From positions 24,216 through 88,215 of the forward strand of contig NZ_JALDPT010000021.1 of assembly GCF_022695515.1 (NCBI RefSeq): 64,000 nt of DNA. Direction: 5' to 3'. The notes beneath the pieces are model-generated. The model was not told where the DNA came from. It did no database searches and saw only the letters and a program-made list of their open reading frames with translations. A program made the translations under genes and the position numbers. Source of the stretch: Phenylobacterium aquaticum. GTDB lineage: Bacteria; Pseudomonadota; Alphaproteobacteria; Caulobacterales; Caulobacteraceae. Below are positions 38,191-49,139 of this stretch, piece by piece (within the stretch, counting starts at the first letter, position 1; each line of letters opens with the position of its first letter).

Positions 38191-39272
38191 TTCATCGGTT
38201 CCGTCTTGGCCGCGGCGTCCAGCTCGGCCTGGATTGCGGGCTTGCCGGCGAAGCGCTTGCGCGCATCGGCCAAGGCCGCGTCACGTTTGGCGCTTTCCCC
38301 GAGCACCGCATAGGAGCGCACCAGCCGGACCCAGCCTTCGGGGTCGTCGGGCTGGGTCTTGAGCCGCTCGGCCAGGCCCGCGACCATGCCGCGGATCATG
38401 TCGAGCTGGCCGCCGGGCGGCGCCGCGGCGACAGCCGGCGTTTCCGACTGGGCCTCGGCGATCGCCTGCTGCAGAGCAGGTCGGCGCGGGTCTTCGGCGG
38501 GCATGTCGGCCAGCAGGGCCTTCCAGTCGGCGATCCCGCCGGCCTTGTCGCCGCCCATGACCCGCGAGCGGGCCAGGTGGAACCGCGCGGCGATCGAGGT
38601 CGGATCGCGCTTCAGGGCCTCGCGGAAGGCGTTGTCGGCCTCGGGCGACGGCGCGCCCCCGCTCTCGACCACCAGGGACTGGCCCAGCAGCTCCCAGAGA
38701 TCCGCGCGGCCGGGAGCCAGGGTGATGGCGTGGCGCAGGGCGCGGCCCGAGGCCGAGGTGTTTTCCGCCGCGCTCTCGGCGAGCGCCAGATAGCGCCAGG
38801 CGTCAGGATCCTTGGGACGCTCGACGGCGACCTGGCGCATGACCGCGGCCAGGGCGGCGGGCGGCAGGGTCTGGAGGTCGGCGGCGCGCCATTGCGCCAG
38901 GCGGTGCTTGAAGCTGTCGTCGGGTAGGCCCGGCGACCCGACAAGGACGTAGAGGGCGAGCGCCGCGAGGGGGGCCACGGCCGCGGCGATCAGGACGGGC
39001 CGGCGCTCAGCGCCGTCATGGGTCCAGGGCTGGGCGGTCTGGTCGGCGGCGGTCAGCAGACGGCGGCCGGCCTCGGCATGGGCGGCGCCCTGTTCATCCT
39101 CGCCGATCAGGCCGCGGGCGGCGAGGTCGTCGATCTCGGATAACTGGCGACGATAGACGTCAAGCGTCGGGTCGGGAGATCCGACGCTGGCGGCCGCCCG
39201 AGCGGCGCGATGCAGGACAAGGCCGGCTGCGACGGCCGATAGCACGCCCGCCGCCACCCATAAGGCGATCAT
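38187..39272 (-). CDS. ccmI: Cytochrome c maturation chaperone CcmI
   Basis: A 361-residue protein with two N-terminal membrane segments (about 1-24 and 92-112), a cytoplasmic loop with DVYRRQLSEIDDLAARGLIG, and a periplasmic TPR domain (DPDAWRYLALAESAAENTSA, LWELLGQSLVVESGG). CcmI chaperones apocytochromes c to CcmFH. It is the first gene of ccmI-ccmE-ccmF-ccmH; the remaining ccm genes (ABCDG) must lie elsewhere. Confidence 0.93.
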   Translation of the reverse strand: MIALWVAAGVLSAVAAGLVLHRAARAAASVGSPDPTLDVYRRQLSEIDDLAARGLIGEDEQGAAHAEAGRRLLTAADQTAQPWTHDGAERRPVLIAAAVAPLAALALYVLVGSPGLPDDSFKHRLAQWRAADLQTLPPAALAAVMRQVAVERPKDPDAWRYLALAESAAENTSASGRALRHAITLAPGRADLWELLGQSLVVESGGAPSPEADNAFREALKRDPTSIAARFHLARSRVMGGDKAGGIADWKALLADMPAEDPRRPALQQAIAEAQSETPAVAAAPPGGQLDMIRGMVAGLAERLKTQPDDPEGWVRLVRSYAVLGESAKRDAALADARKRFAGKPAIQAELDAAAKTEPMK

Positions 39273-39355
39273 GCGCGGGCTTTAGCGGAATCGCGGCGGC
39301 GAAGCGAGGGGTCTGGAGGTCGCGCTCGACGATATCGTGCCGGGGCGCGCGCAGG

Positions 39356-40747
39356 TCAGTCGGCGAGCGGAGCCGGCTCGGGCGGCAGCAGGCCGCGGGC
39401 CTGATCGACCGCCACGGCCGTGCGGCGACGAACGATGTCGCCGGCCCGCGGCTCGCGGATCAGGGCGGCGCAATTGGCGGCCACTTCCAGATAGCTGGCG
39501 GCGAGGGTGAAATCGCGCACGGACCCGTCGCGGATCAGGGCCAGGCTTTCCTCGACATAGAAGTCGAGCTGCTCGGCCGCCTTCTCCAGCACCTTGGCGC
39601 GGGCCGAGGCGAAGCCGCCATAGTTGGAGCTGGTGCGGATGGCCTCGACGAAGGTCAGCACAGCCATGGCGCGCTCGGTGGCGCGGGGATCGGGATCGGT
39701 GGTGAAGCGCGGCAACTCCTTGCTCATCCGCGCCACCTTCACCTGCTGGGTCGGCAGGGCCGCGCCCATCAGCTTGGCGACCTCGCGCAGGCGGCCCTCG
39801 ACGCAGCCGGCCAGCTGGCCCTTCTGCTTCTTGACCCGACCGCCCCAGCCGCCCTCGTGGGCCAGCTCGATGCTGCCTTCCATCTCGGCGATCTGGCGGG
39901 TGACCAGCTCGACCACGGTCGCGGCGTGGCGGCCGGACTTGGCGCCGCCGTCCAGGTCGAACTTGGCGATGTGGACCAGGTTCTCGTCGATCAGCTCCAT
40001 CAGGCGAAGGGCGAAGATCGAGAGCTCCGACGCCGCAAGATAGCGCTCCGCCGGATGATCCATGACCGAGGAGACGACGCGCAGGATGGTCCAGGGCTCG
40101 GCGAGCTGGGCCGAGAGCATCTCGAAGAACCGCGGCGCGGCGTCCTCGGCGATGGTGATCGCGTCCTTATAGGCAAGGCGCGCGGCGGCGGCCCGCTCGT
40201 CCGTGGTCCGGCTGATCCAGTCGGGAAGACGCAGGGTCGCGGCGCGGACGATCGCACCAATGTCCAGGCATGCGGCCAGGGCGTAGGCGTTGCCGGGCCG
40301 GACCGCGTCGAGGCAGTCGGCGGCGGCCATGAAGTCGTGGGTGTCGCGATTGCGCAGCCCTTCGGCGGCGCGGGCCACCAGGGCGTCGAGCGGCTCGGGC
40401 GAAGTTTCGTCGGGCCGGAAGTCGGCCAGGATCCGCGCGGCGAGCGCGACCTCGCCCGGCGCTTCGGCCTTAAGGCCGCGCCAGATCAGCGACAGGGCGC
40501 GGGCGGGAAACACCAGGCGTGTGCTGATCCGGCCGTCGCCGACGAACAGCGGCGCCACAGGGGCCAGGACTGCGTTGCGCAGACGACGATCAGCGACCTC
40601 GGATTCGACCAGTTGGCGCACGCCCGCCAGGGCGCTGTCGCCGGAGGCGGCGGACAGGGCGTTTTGCAGTCCGCCGACAATCTTGTCCGGGGCGGACTCG
40701 ACCAGGTGTCGGACAATTTCAATCTTGTGGTCGGACAGACCCGTCAT
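39356..40747 (-). CDS. Conserved hypothetical protein, all-helical
   Basis: A 463-residue soluble, alpha-helical protein that I do not recognise. Sequence is rich in Ala/Leu/Arg helices with features such as LSDHKIEIVRHLVESAPDKI, DWISRTTDERAAAARLAYKD and a basic central segment GGWGGRVKKQKGQLAG. There is no signal peptide or membrane helix. Repeated helical segments suggest a scaffold. It stands alone between ccmI and a histidine kinase. Confidence 0.72.
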   Translation of the reverse strand: MTGLSDHKIEIVRHLVESAPDKIVGGLQNALSAASGDSALAGVRQLVESEVADRRLRNAVLAPVAPLFVGDGRISTRLVFPARALSLIWRGLKAEAPGEVALAARILADFRPDETSPEPLDALVARAAEGLRNRDTHDFMAAADCLDAVRPGNAYALAACLDIGAIVRAATLRLPDWISRTTDERAAAARLAYKDAITIAEDAAPRFFEMLSAQLAEPWTILRVVSSVMDHPAERYLAASELSIFALRLMELIDENLVHIAKFDLDGGAKSGRHAATVVELVTRQIAEMEGSIELAHEGGWGGRVKKQKGQLAGCVEGRLREVAKLMGAALPTQQVKVARMSKELPRFTTDPDPRATERAMAVLTFVEAIRTSSNYGGFASARAKVLEKAAEQLDFYVEESLALIRDGSVRDFTLAASYLEVAANCAALIREPRAGDIVRRRTAVAVDQARGLLPPEPAPLAD

Positions 40748-40808
40748 GAGGCGCTCCAGACCCGGAACAGGCCCGCGTCATCCCCATCCTTCCGCGCTGC
40801 GAGTTAAG

Positions 40809-40831
40809 GTTTTCCAAAAGCTAAGGAAAAC
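40809..40831. promoter_or_regulatory. Inverted repeat in the region upstream of the 463-residue hypothetical
   Basis: GTTTTCC and GGAAAAC form a 7-bp inverted repeat with a 9-base spacer. It lies about 60 bases upstream of the hypothetical gene and beyond the stop of the kinase gene, so it could be an operator or a weak terminator. A TTAAGG lies at its left edge. Confidence 0.35.
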
Positions 40832-40870
40832 GAGTGACGGCGTTCCGCGACAAAATGGCAACCAGGGGTT

Positions 40871-42255
40871 TTAGGCCTCCGCCCGAGGCAACTCCATTTC
40901 GACCATGAGGCCGCCCAGGCGCGACTCGCCGAGCTTGAGCACGCCGCCATAGGCGCGGGCCAGCTCGTCGATGATGTTGAGCCCCAGACCCGAGCCCGGC
41001 GCCGATTCGTCGAGCCGCGCGCCGCGCAGGAGAGCAGCCTCGCGCCCTTCCGGCGTAAGCCCCGGGCCGTCATCCTCGACGGTCAGCCGCAGGCGTGACG
41101 GACTGATCTGCTCGGCCCTCACCCGCACCCGGCCGCGACACCATTTGCAGCCGTTCTCCATGGCGTTGCCCGCCAGTTCGAGCAGGTCCTGCCGCTCACC
41201 CAGAAAGTGCAGATCGTCGGCGGCGTCCCAGTCGATGGTGACGCCCTTGTCCTGAAAAATTCGCTCGAGGGTCCGGGAAAGCTCATCCAGCACCTCGGCG
41301 ACCCCGGTGCGTTCGCCGGAGCCCTGGGTCCGGGCGGCGGCGCGGGCGCGGCGCAGGTGGTGATCGACCTGGCGGCGCATGGCCTCGGACTGGCGGGTCA
41401 CCACCTCCGACAGCGGCCCGGGCTGCTGCACGGCCTCGGTCAGCATGACCGACAGCGGGGTCTTTAGCGCATGGGCGAGATTGCCGACATGGGTGCGCTG
41501 GCGCTCCACCACTTCCTGATTGTGCGCCATCAGGGCGTTGAGCTCCTCCGCCAGGGGGGTGAGTTCGCTGGGATAGTCGCGGACCACCCGCTCGGCCTGG
41601 CCGCGGCGGATCTGGGCCACCTCGCGCCGCAGGGCGAAGAGCGGGTTCAGGCCGACCCGCACCTGGATCACCACCGCCGCCACCAGGCCTGCGCCCAGCA
41701 GCAGGAACACCACGGCCGTGGCGGCCACGAAGCTGCGGATATCATTGTCGACCGGGGTGCGGTCCTCGGCGGCCATGAAGATCACCGGCGCGGCCCGGCC
41801 GGCAGCTTGGCCTGGCTGACCATGGCCCGCAGCGGCTCTTCCAGCGGCCCGCGGGTGTCGTAGGAGACCGGCTTGCCGGGATTGGCGCTGAGCGCCTCGA
41901 CCGCGCCGACGGGCGCGCGCAGGTCGCTGTCCCACAGCGAGCGGGAGCGGACCAGGATGTGCAGCCTGCCGCCGGCCGGCTCGGCGATCTGCCAGTACTT
42001 GCCGGAATAGGCGCGCAGGGCGCGCAGGTCGGTCAGGGCCGGGGCCAGGACCTGGCCCTTGTCGCCAATGGTGGCGCCGGCCACCAGATTGTCGATCAGC
42101 TCCGCAAGGCCCTGGTCGAAGCGCCTCAGGGCCGCCTGCTGGAACAGCAGGGACAGGACCAGCGCCGAGACCAGCAGCACCGCGAGGCTCCAACCCGCGG
42201 CCAGGATCACCAGCCGCCGGACGAGCGAGGGACGGCGCAGGGCCTCGGGGATCAC
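40871..42255 (-). CDS. Sensor histidine kinase of a PepSY-linked system (one apparent frameshift)
   Basis: About 461 residues after correction. TM1 is at about 16-38, followed by a periplasmic loop, TM2 (VAATAVVFLLLGAGLVAAVV), a HAMP domain, the His box HVGNLAHALKTPLSVML and ATPase boxes ELAGNAMENGCKW, DDGPGL and GSGLGLNIIDEL. A missing base at about 41790-41800 separates LPAGP from APVIFMAAED. GTG 42255 overlaps the response regulator stop. The domain order resembles PhoQ/FeuQ kinases of alphaproteobacteria. Confidence 0.88.
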
Positions 42256-42944
42256 GAGCGCGCGGCCTCGCCCCCCAGTTCCTCGGCCGGCGCGGTCAGG
42301 CGGTAGCCGAGACCCCGCACCGTATCGATGCGGTCGGATCCGATCTTCTTGCGCACCCGGCCGATGAACACCTCGATGGTGTTGGAGTCGCGGTCGAAGT
42401 CCTGGTCATAGAGATGCTCGACCAGCTCGGTGCGGCTGATCACCCGGCCCTGGTGCATCATCAGATAGTGCAGCAGGCGGTATTCCAGCGAGGTCAGGCG
42501 CAGGGGCTCGCCATTGACGCTGGCGCGGGCCGCGCGCGGATCCAGGCGCAGGCCGCCGCAGGACAGGCTGGGGGCCGCGTGGCCCGCGGCCCGGCGCAGC
42601 AGGGCGCGCAGGCGGGCCAGCAGCTCCTCGGTGTGGAAGGGCTTGGTCAGATAGTCGTCGGCCCCGGCGTCGAAGCCCGCGACCTTCTCGCTCCAGGCGC
42701 CGCGCGCCGTCAGGATCAGCACCGGCGTGGAGACCGCGCCGCGCCGCCAGCGCTCCAGCACCGAGACCCCGTCGACCTTGGGCAGGCCGAGATCGAGCAC
42801 GACAGCGTCGTAAGGCTCCGTCTCGCCCAGGAACTGGGCCTCCTCGCCGTCGGGGGCGTGATCGACCGCATAGCCGGCGTCGGCCAGCGCCGCCTTCAGC
42901 TGCCGCGACAGATCCGGATCGTCCTCGACCAGCAGGATGCGCAT
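42252..42944 (-). CDS. OmpR-family response regulator of a PepSY-linked system
   Basis: A 230-residue regulator with phospho-Asp 51 (VLDLGLPK), Lys in TKPFHTEE and a winged-helix output (LTSLEYRLLHYLMMHQGRVI and VFIGRVRKKIGSDRI). It resembles PhoP/FeuP regulators. It overlaps its kinase by 4 bases and follows a small PepSY-like gene by 10 bases, forming a three-gene operon. Confidence 0.94.
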   Translation of the reverse strand: MRILLVEDDPDLSRQLKAALADAGYAVDHAPDGEEAQFLGETEPYDAVVLDLGLPKVDGVSVLERWRRGAVSTPVLILTARGAWSEKVAGFDAGADDYLTKPFHTEELLARLRALLRRAAGHAAPSLSCGGLRLDPRAARASVNGEPLRLTSLEYRLLHYLMMHQGRVISRTELVEHLYDQDFDRDSNTIEVFIGRVRKKIGSDRIDTVRGLGYRLTAPAEELGGEAARS

Positions 42945-42954
42945 GGGATTCCTC

Positions 42955-43290
42955 TTAGCCGCCCTGGCGGCCGATGATGGCGCCGCTCTCGGCGTCGACG
43001 ATGAAGATCATCACCCGGTTGTCCGGGGTTTGCCACTGCACGAAATAGGCGGGTCGTCCGCCATAGTCGCCCATGGTCGTATTCAGCTGGCGGCCGGGCA
43101 CACCGGAGCCGCGAATGGCGGCGATCACCCGGGCGAGCGGCACCTGGCGGCCGCCGCGGACGGCGTCGCGAGCCTGGTCCTGGTCCCCGCGCCCGGCCCC
43201 ATAAGAGGGCCGGCCGTAGTCAGGATAGCCCTGGGCCGAGGCGGCCAGAGGCGCGGCCAGCAGGACAAGTATGGCGAGAAACCGCTTCAT
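42955..43290 (-). CDS. Small secreted PepSY-like protein
   Basis: A 111-residue exported protein. The signal peptide MKRFLAILVLLAAPLAASAQ is followed by a Tyr/Gly/Arg-rich linker and a PepSY-type domain (VPLARVIAAIRGSGVPGR, VMIFIVDAESGAIIG). PepSY proteins next to FeuPQ/PhoPQ-like systems are thought to inhibit or sense proteases or modulate the kinase. It is the first gene of the operon. Confidence 0.83.
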   Translation of the reverse strand: MKRFLAILVLLAAPLAASAQGYPDYGRPSYGAGRGDQDQARDAVRGGRQVPLARVIAAIRGSGVPGRQLNTTMGDYGGRPAYFVQWQTPDNRVMIFIVDAESGAIIGRQGG

Positions 43291-43372
43291 CTTCGCTGTT
43301 CTAGGCGCCCCTGACTGAACCCAAGCTGAATGGCCGGTTTATGAAGTCGCAAACCGGGCCTGTCACGCCCGC

Positions 43373-44320
43373 TCAACCGGGACGGCGTCGCGGCGCATAG
43401 GGACGCTCACTCCGCCAGCGTTCGGCGAAGGCCTCCAGCTCCGGATCGGGCGTCTCGGGCAGCATCAGGACGATGCGGGCGATCAGGTCGCCGCGCTTTC
43501 CGACGCTGTTGGACAGCCCCTTGCCCTTAAGCCGCAGGGCCTGGCCGGAATTGCCGCCCTTGGGCACGGTGAGCGTCACCGCCCCGTCCGGGGTGGGAGC
43601 CTGGACCTTGCCGCCCAACACCGCATCCGGCACCGAGACCGGCAGGTCCATGACCAGGGTCTCACCCTCGCGCTTGAAGACCGGATGCGGCCGGATGGCC
43701 AGGTCGATCAGGGCGTCGCCCGGCCCGCTGCGGCCCGGCGAGCCCTGGCCCTTGAGCCTCAGGGTCTGGCCTTCCTCGGCGCCCTTGGGGATGGTCACGT
43801 CGATGGTGCGGCCGTCCGAGAAGGCGATGCGCTTCTTGCCGCCGTGGATCGCCTCTTCCAGGTCGATCTCCAGCTTGGCCCGCACGTCCGCACCGCGTTG
43901 GGAGAAGCCGCCGAACCCGCCGCCCTGGCCGCCCCCGCCCGGCCGGCCGCGGCCGAGGATGTCGCCGAACAGGTCGGACAGGTCGATATTGTCGAACCCT
44001 TCCTGACGGCCGGGGCTCCAGCCCTGGGAGAAGCCGCCCGGGCCACCGGCCCCGCCGCCGAACGGGCCGCCGCCGCCGAAGCCGCGCATGGTCTCGCGGC
44101 CGTCGGCGTCGATCTCGCCGGCGTCGAATTTCTTTTTCTTGGCGGCGTCGCCCAGGATGTCGAAGGCCGCGCTGACGCGCTTGAACTTTTCCTCCGACGC
44201 CTTGTCGCCCGGATTGGTGTCGGGATGGTGCTGCTTGGCCAGCTTGCGGAACGCCTTGCGGATCTCGTCGGCGCTGGCGCCGCGAGACACACCCAGTTCC
44301 TGATATGGATCGCCCGCCAA
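43373..44320 (-). CDS. DnaJ/CbpA-type co-chaperone
   Basis: A 315-residue J-domain protein. The J domain (residues 1-70) has the essential HPD motif (HHPDTNPG, about 32-34) for stimulating DnaK. A Gly/Phe-rich linker and two C-terminal beta-domains (KLEIDLEEAIHGGKKRIAFS, LIDLAIRPHPVFKREGETLV) follow. It lacks the zinc-finger CxxCxGxG repeats of DnaJ, so it is of the CbpA class. The start is TTG 44320, preceded by GAAGGGC. Confidence 0.92.
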   Translation of the reverse strand: MAGDPYQELGVSRGASADEIRKAFRKLAKQHHPDTNPGDKASEEKFKRVSAAFDILGDAAKKKKFDAGEIDADGRETMRGFGGGGPFGGGAGGPGGFSQGWSPGRQEGFDNIDLSDLFGDILGRGRPGGGGQGGGFGGFSQRGADVRAKLEIDLEEAIHGGKKRIAFSDGRTIDVTIPKGAEEGQTLRLKGQGSPGRSGPGDALIDLAIRPHPVFKREGETLVMDLPVSVPDAVLGGKVQAPTPDGAVTLTVPKGGNSGQALRLKGKGLSNSVGKRGDLIARIVLMLPETPDPELEAFAERWRSERPYAPRRRPG

Positions 44321-44423
44321 GGAATAGCCCTTCAGATGCTGTGGAAACTCTGGGCCTCAATTAGGCGGTTTAGCCTGGGGCGCAAGAGCTATTGTTGCAG
44401 AAAAGTCACAGTCCGTTTCGTGG

Positions 44424-44888
44424 TCAGTCCCGGCCGCGTTCTTCCATCAGATCCCAGGCCGCATAGTCGAGCGCATCATCCGGATCGTCGAGGGTCGCCT
44501 CGCTGATCGTCTCGCCCCGCACCGAAACGCCCGCGGCGTGGACGCTTTCCGGGTCACCGCTGACCAGCGGATGCCAGTCGGCGAGGCCACGGCCCTCATT
44601 GATCCGTCGATAGGCGCAGGACAGTGGCATCCAGGCGAGCCGTTCGACATTGTGCGGCGTCAATTTAATGCAATCCGGCACATGGCGCTTACGGTCGGCA
44701 TAGTCGGAACAGCGGCACAGCTCGGGGTCGAACAACTTGCAATGCACGCGCGTGGGGACGACCTCGCCCGATTCCTCATCTTCGAAGCGAACCAGGCAGC
44801 ACAGGCCGCAGCCATCGCATAGACTCTCCCACTCCGGGACAGTCATTTGTTCGAGGGATTTTGTTTCCCAGAAAGGTCTTTTGGACAT
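44424..44888 (-). CDS. YcgN/UPF0260-family cysteine-cluster protein
   Basis: A 154-residue protein with the family Cys pattern: SLCDGCGLCCLVRFEDE, then VHCKLFD, LCRCSDYADRKRHVPDC and LSCAYR. This may coordinate zinc or an iron-sulfur cluster. The C-terminal segment SVRGETISEATLDD is typical. The role of the family is not established. It is divergent from the PBP1A gene, with about 55 bases between. Confidence 0.9.
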   Translation of the reverse strand: MSKRPFWETKSLEQMTVPEWESLCDGCGLCCLVRFEDEESGEVVPTRVHCKLFDPELCRCSDYADRKRHVPDCIKLTPHNVERLAWMPLSCAYRRINEGRGLADWHPLVSGDPESVHAAGVSVRGETISEATLDDPDDALDYAAWDLMEERGRD

Positions 44889-44943
44889 GCTAAGCAGCGT
44901 CCTAGACCAATCCCCAGCCGCCTCTCACTAGTTTTCTCGCACC

Positions 44944-47175
44944 GTGTCCGACTGGAACCTCGAACCCTACCGCTTCCCGGACGGAAAACCGGCCCAGCCT
45001 GAGGCCGCGCCCACGGCTGCGCCCGAGGCGGCGCCGGGGCCTGATCCGTTCGCGGGCGAGGCGACCGAGCCCGAGGAAACCTTCCGCGCCGACCTGCCGG
45101 CCTCCAAGTCCAAGAAGGCCAAGAAAGCCAAACCGCCCAAGCCTCCGAAGCCGCCCAAGCCGCCGCGGCGGCGTGGCGGCGGCGGTGGGGGACCGCGTCG
45201 GCCGGGTCGCTGGGGCTGGGTGCTGCCGACCCTGGGCGCCCTGGCCCTGGTGCTCGCCCTCGTCGGGATCGGCGGGGCCATCTACATCCAGCAGGTCTAT
45301 CTGAAGGACATTCCGCCGCTGCCGGCGCGGGAGTCGCTCTATGCGATCAACCGGGCCCCGGCGATCCGCTTCTTCGACAAGAACGGGGTCCAGATCGCCC
45401 TGCGCGGTCCGAAATACGGCGACCGCCTCGCCCTCAACCAGCTGCCCGACTATGTGCCCAAGGCGTTCCTGGCGGCCGAGGACAAGCGCTTCTACCACCA
45501 CGGCGCGGTCGACCCCCTGGGGATCTTGCGGGCGGCTGTCGCCAACTATCGCGCCGGCCGCGTGGTCCAGGGCGGCTCGACCCTGTCGCAGCAGCTGGCC
45601 AAGGGCCTGTTCCTGACGCCCGACCAGACCCTGAAGCGCAAGCTGCAGGAAGCCGTCATGGCCATGCGGCTGGAAAAGATGCTGAGCAAGGACGAGGTCC
45701 TTGAGCTCTACATCAACCGCATCTTCTTCGGGGCCAACACCTTCGGCATCGACGGCGCCTCGCGCACCTATTTCGGCAAGCCCGCCAGCCAGCTGCGCCT
45801 GTCGGAAGCGGCCCTGTTGGCCAGCCTGCCCAAGGCGCCCTCGCGCATGGCCCTGAACCACAACATGGTCGGCGCGCTCGCCCGCCAGCGGCTGGTGCTG
45901 GAGAACATGCGTCAGGAGGGCTGGATCACCGCCGAGGAGATGGAGGCCGCCGTCGCCGACACGCCCCGGCTCAGCCCCACCGCCCTCGGCAATGACGGGG
46001 ACATGGGCTACGCGCTCGACTACGCCACCACCGAGGTCCTGAAGCTGGTCGGCCCCAATTCGCCGGACCTGATGGTCCGCCTGACCATCGATCCGCATCT
46101 GCAGGCCGCTGGCGGCCAGGTTCTGCGCCAGGTGGTCGGCTCCACCGGCGCCGCGGCGGGCGCAAGCCAGGGCGCCCTGGTCGCCATGTCCTCCGAGGGC
46201 GCGATCCGCACCATGGTCGGCGGGCTCGACTACAATCAGAGCGTCTTCAACCGCGCGGTCCAGGCGCGCCGCCAGCCCGGCTCCAGCTTCAAGCCCTTCG
46301 TCTATGCGACCGCTCTGGAGAAGGGCGTCATGCCCACTGACGTCCGCATCGACGGCCCGGTGAAGTTCGGCGACTGGCAGCCGGAGAACTATGGCGGCGG
46401 CTATAAGGGCGCGGTGACGGTCGAGACCGCCCTGATGCTGTCGATCAATACGGTCGCCGTGAAACTGGCCCAGGAGGCGACAGGCCCGGCGATCGCTGAG
46501 CTGGCCAAGCGCTTCGGCCTGACCACCATTCCGTCCAATCCCAATCTCTCGATCGCGCTGGGCGCCTATGAGGTGCCGCTGATCGAGATGGTCTCCGGCT
46601 TCCAGGTGTTCCAGCTGGGCGGCAACCGGGTCACGCCCTACATGGTCGACGAGATCAAGACCGTGGCCGGCGCGCCGGTCTATCAGCACCAGACCTCCTC
46701 GCCCGTGCCGGCCTATGACGTCGCCCGGGCCAGCATGATGGTCAAGATGATGGAGAAGGTGATCTCCGGCGGCACCGGCACCCGCGCCAATTTCGGCCGC
46801 CCCGCAGCCGGCAAGACCGGCACCAGCCAGAACTGGCGCGACGCCTGGTTCATTGGCTTCACCCCCGACTATGTCGCCGGTGTCTGGGTCGGGAATGACG
46901 ACGAGAAGCCGATGAACAAGGTCACCGGCGGCATCGTCTCGGCCGAGATATGGCGGCGGTTCATGATGGTGGCGCACGAGAACCTGCCGGTCCGCGACTT
47001 CGACTGGCTGATGCCTGATCCGGTTCCGGAGATGGAGGCCGATCCGCGCAACGCCTTCTACGAGGAGCTGTCCGGCGACTTCGCCGCGGCCGGCCGCGAC
47101 GCCCAGGCCGCCCTGCCCGACGGCCCCGACAGCGACAAGACCCCCGACAAGCCGGCGGAAGATATTCCTTTCTAG
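44944..47175 (+). CDS. Bifunctional class A penicillin-binding protein (PBP1A type)
   Basis: A 743-residue peptidoglycan synthase. It has a ~85-residue cytoplasmic tail rich in Pro/Lys (AKKAKPPKPPKPPKPP), a membrane anchor at about 90-115, a GT51 transglycosylase domain (AAEDKRFYHHGAVDPLG, Glu about 178; GRVVQGGSTLSQQLAKGLFL) and a transpeptidase domain with SSFKPF (Ser about 446), SIN and KTGTS (about 623). It polymerises and crosslinks glycan strands. The GTG at 44944 has no clear ribosome binding site. It is upstream of uup by 38 bases on the same strand. Confidence 0.94.
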   Translation: MSDWNLEPYRFPDGKPAQPEAAPTAAPEAAPGPDPFAGEATEPEETFRADLPASKSKKAKKAKPPKPPKPPKPPRRRGGGGGGPRRPGRWGWVLPTLGALALVLALVGIGGAIYIQQVYLKDIPPLPARESLYAINRAPAIRFFDKNGVQIALRGPKYGDRLALNQLPDYVPKAFLAAEDKRFYHHGAVDPLGILRAAVANYRAGRVVQGGSTLSQQLAKGLFLTPDQTLKRKLQEAVMAMRLEKMLSKDEVLELYINRIFFGANTFGIDGASRTYFGKPASQLRLSEAALLASLPKAPSRMALNHNMVGALARQRLVLENMRQEGWITAEEMEAAVADTPRLSPTALGNDGDMGYALDYATTEVLKLVGPNSPDLMVRLTIDPHLQAAGGQVLRQVVGSTGAAAGASQGALVAMSSEGAIRTMVGGLDYNQSVFNRAVQARRQPGSSFKPFVYATALEKGVMPTDVRIDGPVKFGDWQPENYGGGYKGAVTVETALMLSINTVAVKLAQEATGPAIAELAKRFGLTTIPSNPNLSIALGAYEVPLIEMVSGFQVFQLGGNRVTPYMVDEIKTVAGAPVYQHQTSSPVPAYDVARASMMVKMMEKVISGGTGTRANFGRPAAGKTGTSQNWRDAWFIGFTPDYVAGVWVGNDDEKPMNKVTGGIVSAEIWRRFMMVAHENLPVRDFDWLMPDPVPEMEADPRNAFYEELSGDFAAAGRDAQAALPDGPDSDKTPDKPAEDIPF

Positions 47176-47213
47176 CTTGATCGCGGCCCGCGCGTCGCTA
47201 TGTCGGGGCCCGC

Positions 47214-49013
<1,800 letters not shown>

Positions 49014-49030
49014 GCGGCCTGCGCCTTAGC

Positions 49031-49093
49031 TGTGGATAAAATTAAGGTTTGATTCACCAGGACATTTCGGCGGCGACCCACGCCTTGTCCACA
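49031..49093. promoter_or_regulatory. Two DnaA-box-like sequences in inverted orientation
   Basis: TGTGGATAA at 49031-49039 is an exact DnaA box (reverse complement of TTATCCACA). TTGTCCACA at 49085-49093 matches with one mismatch and faces the other way. A near-match to a CtrA site (TTAAGGTTTGATTCA) starts at 49042. DnaA and CtrA control cell-cycle transcription in Caulobacterales, so this could be a regulatory region. No origin-type gene neighbours (hemE) are seen. Confidence 0.45.
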
Positions 49094-49139
49094 GCTTACC
49101 CACTGATCCGCTTGGGTTTTCCCACATCGGCGGAAACTC

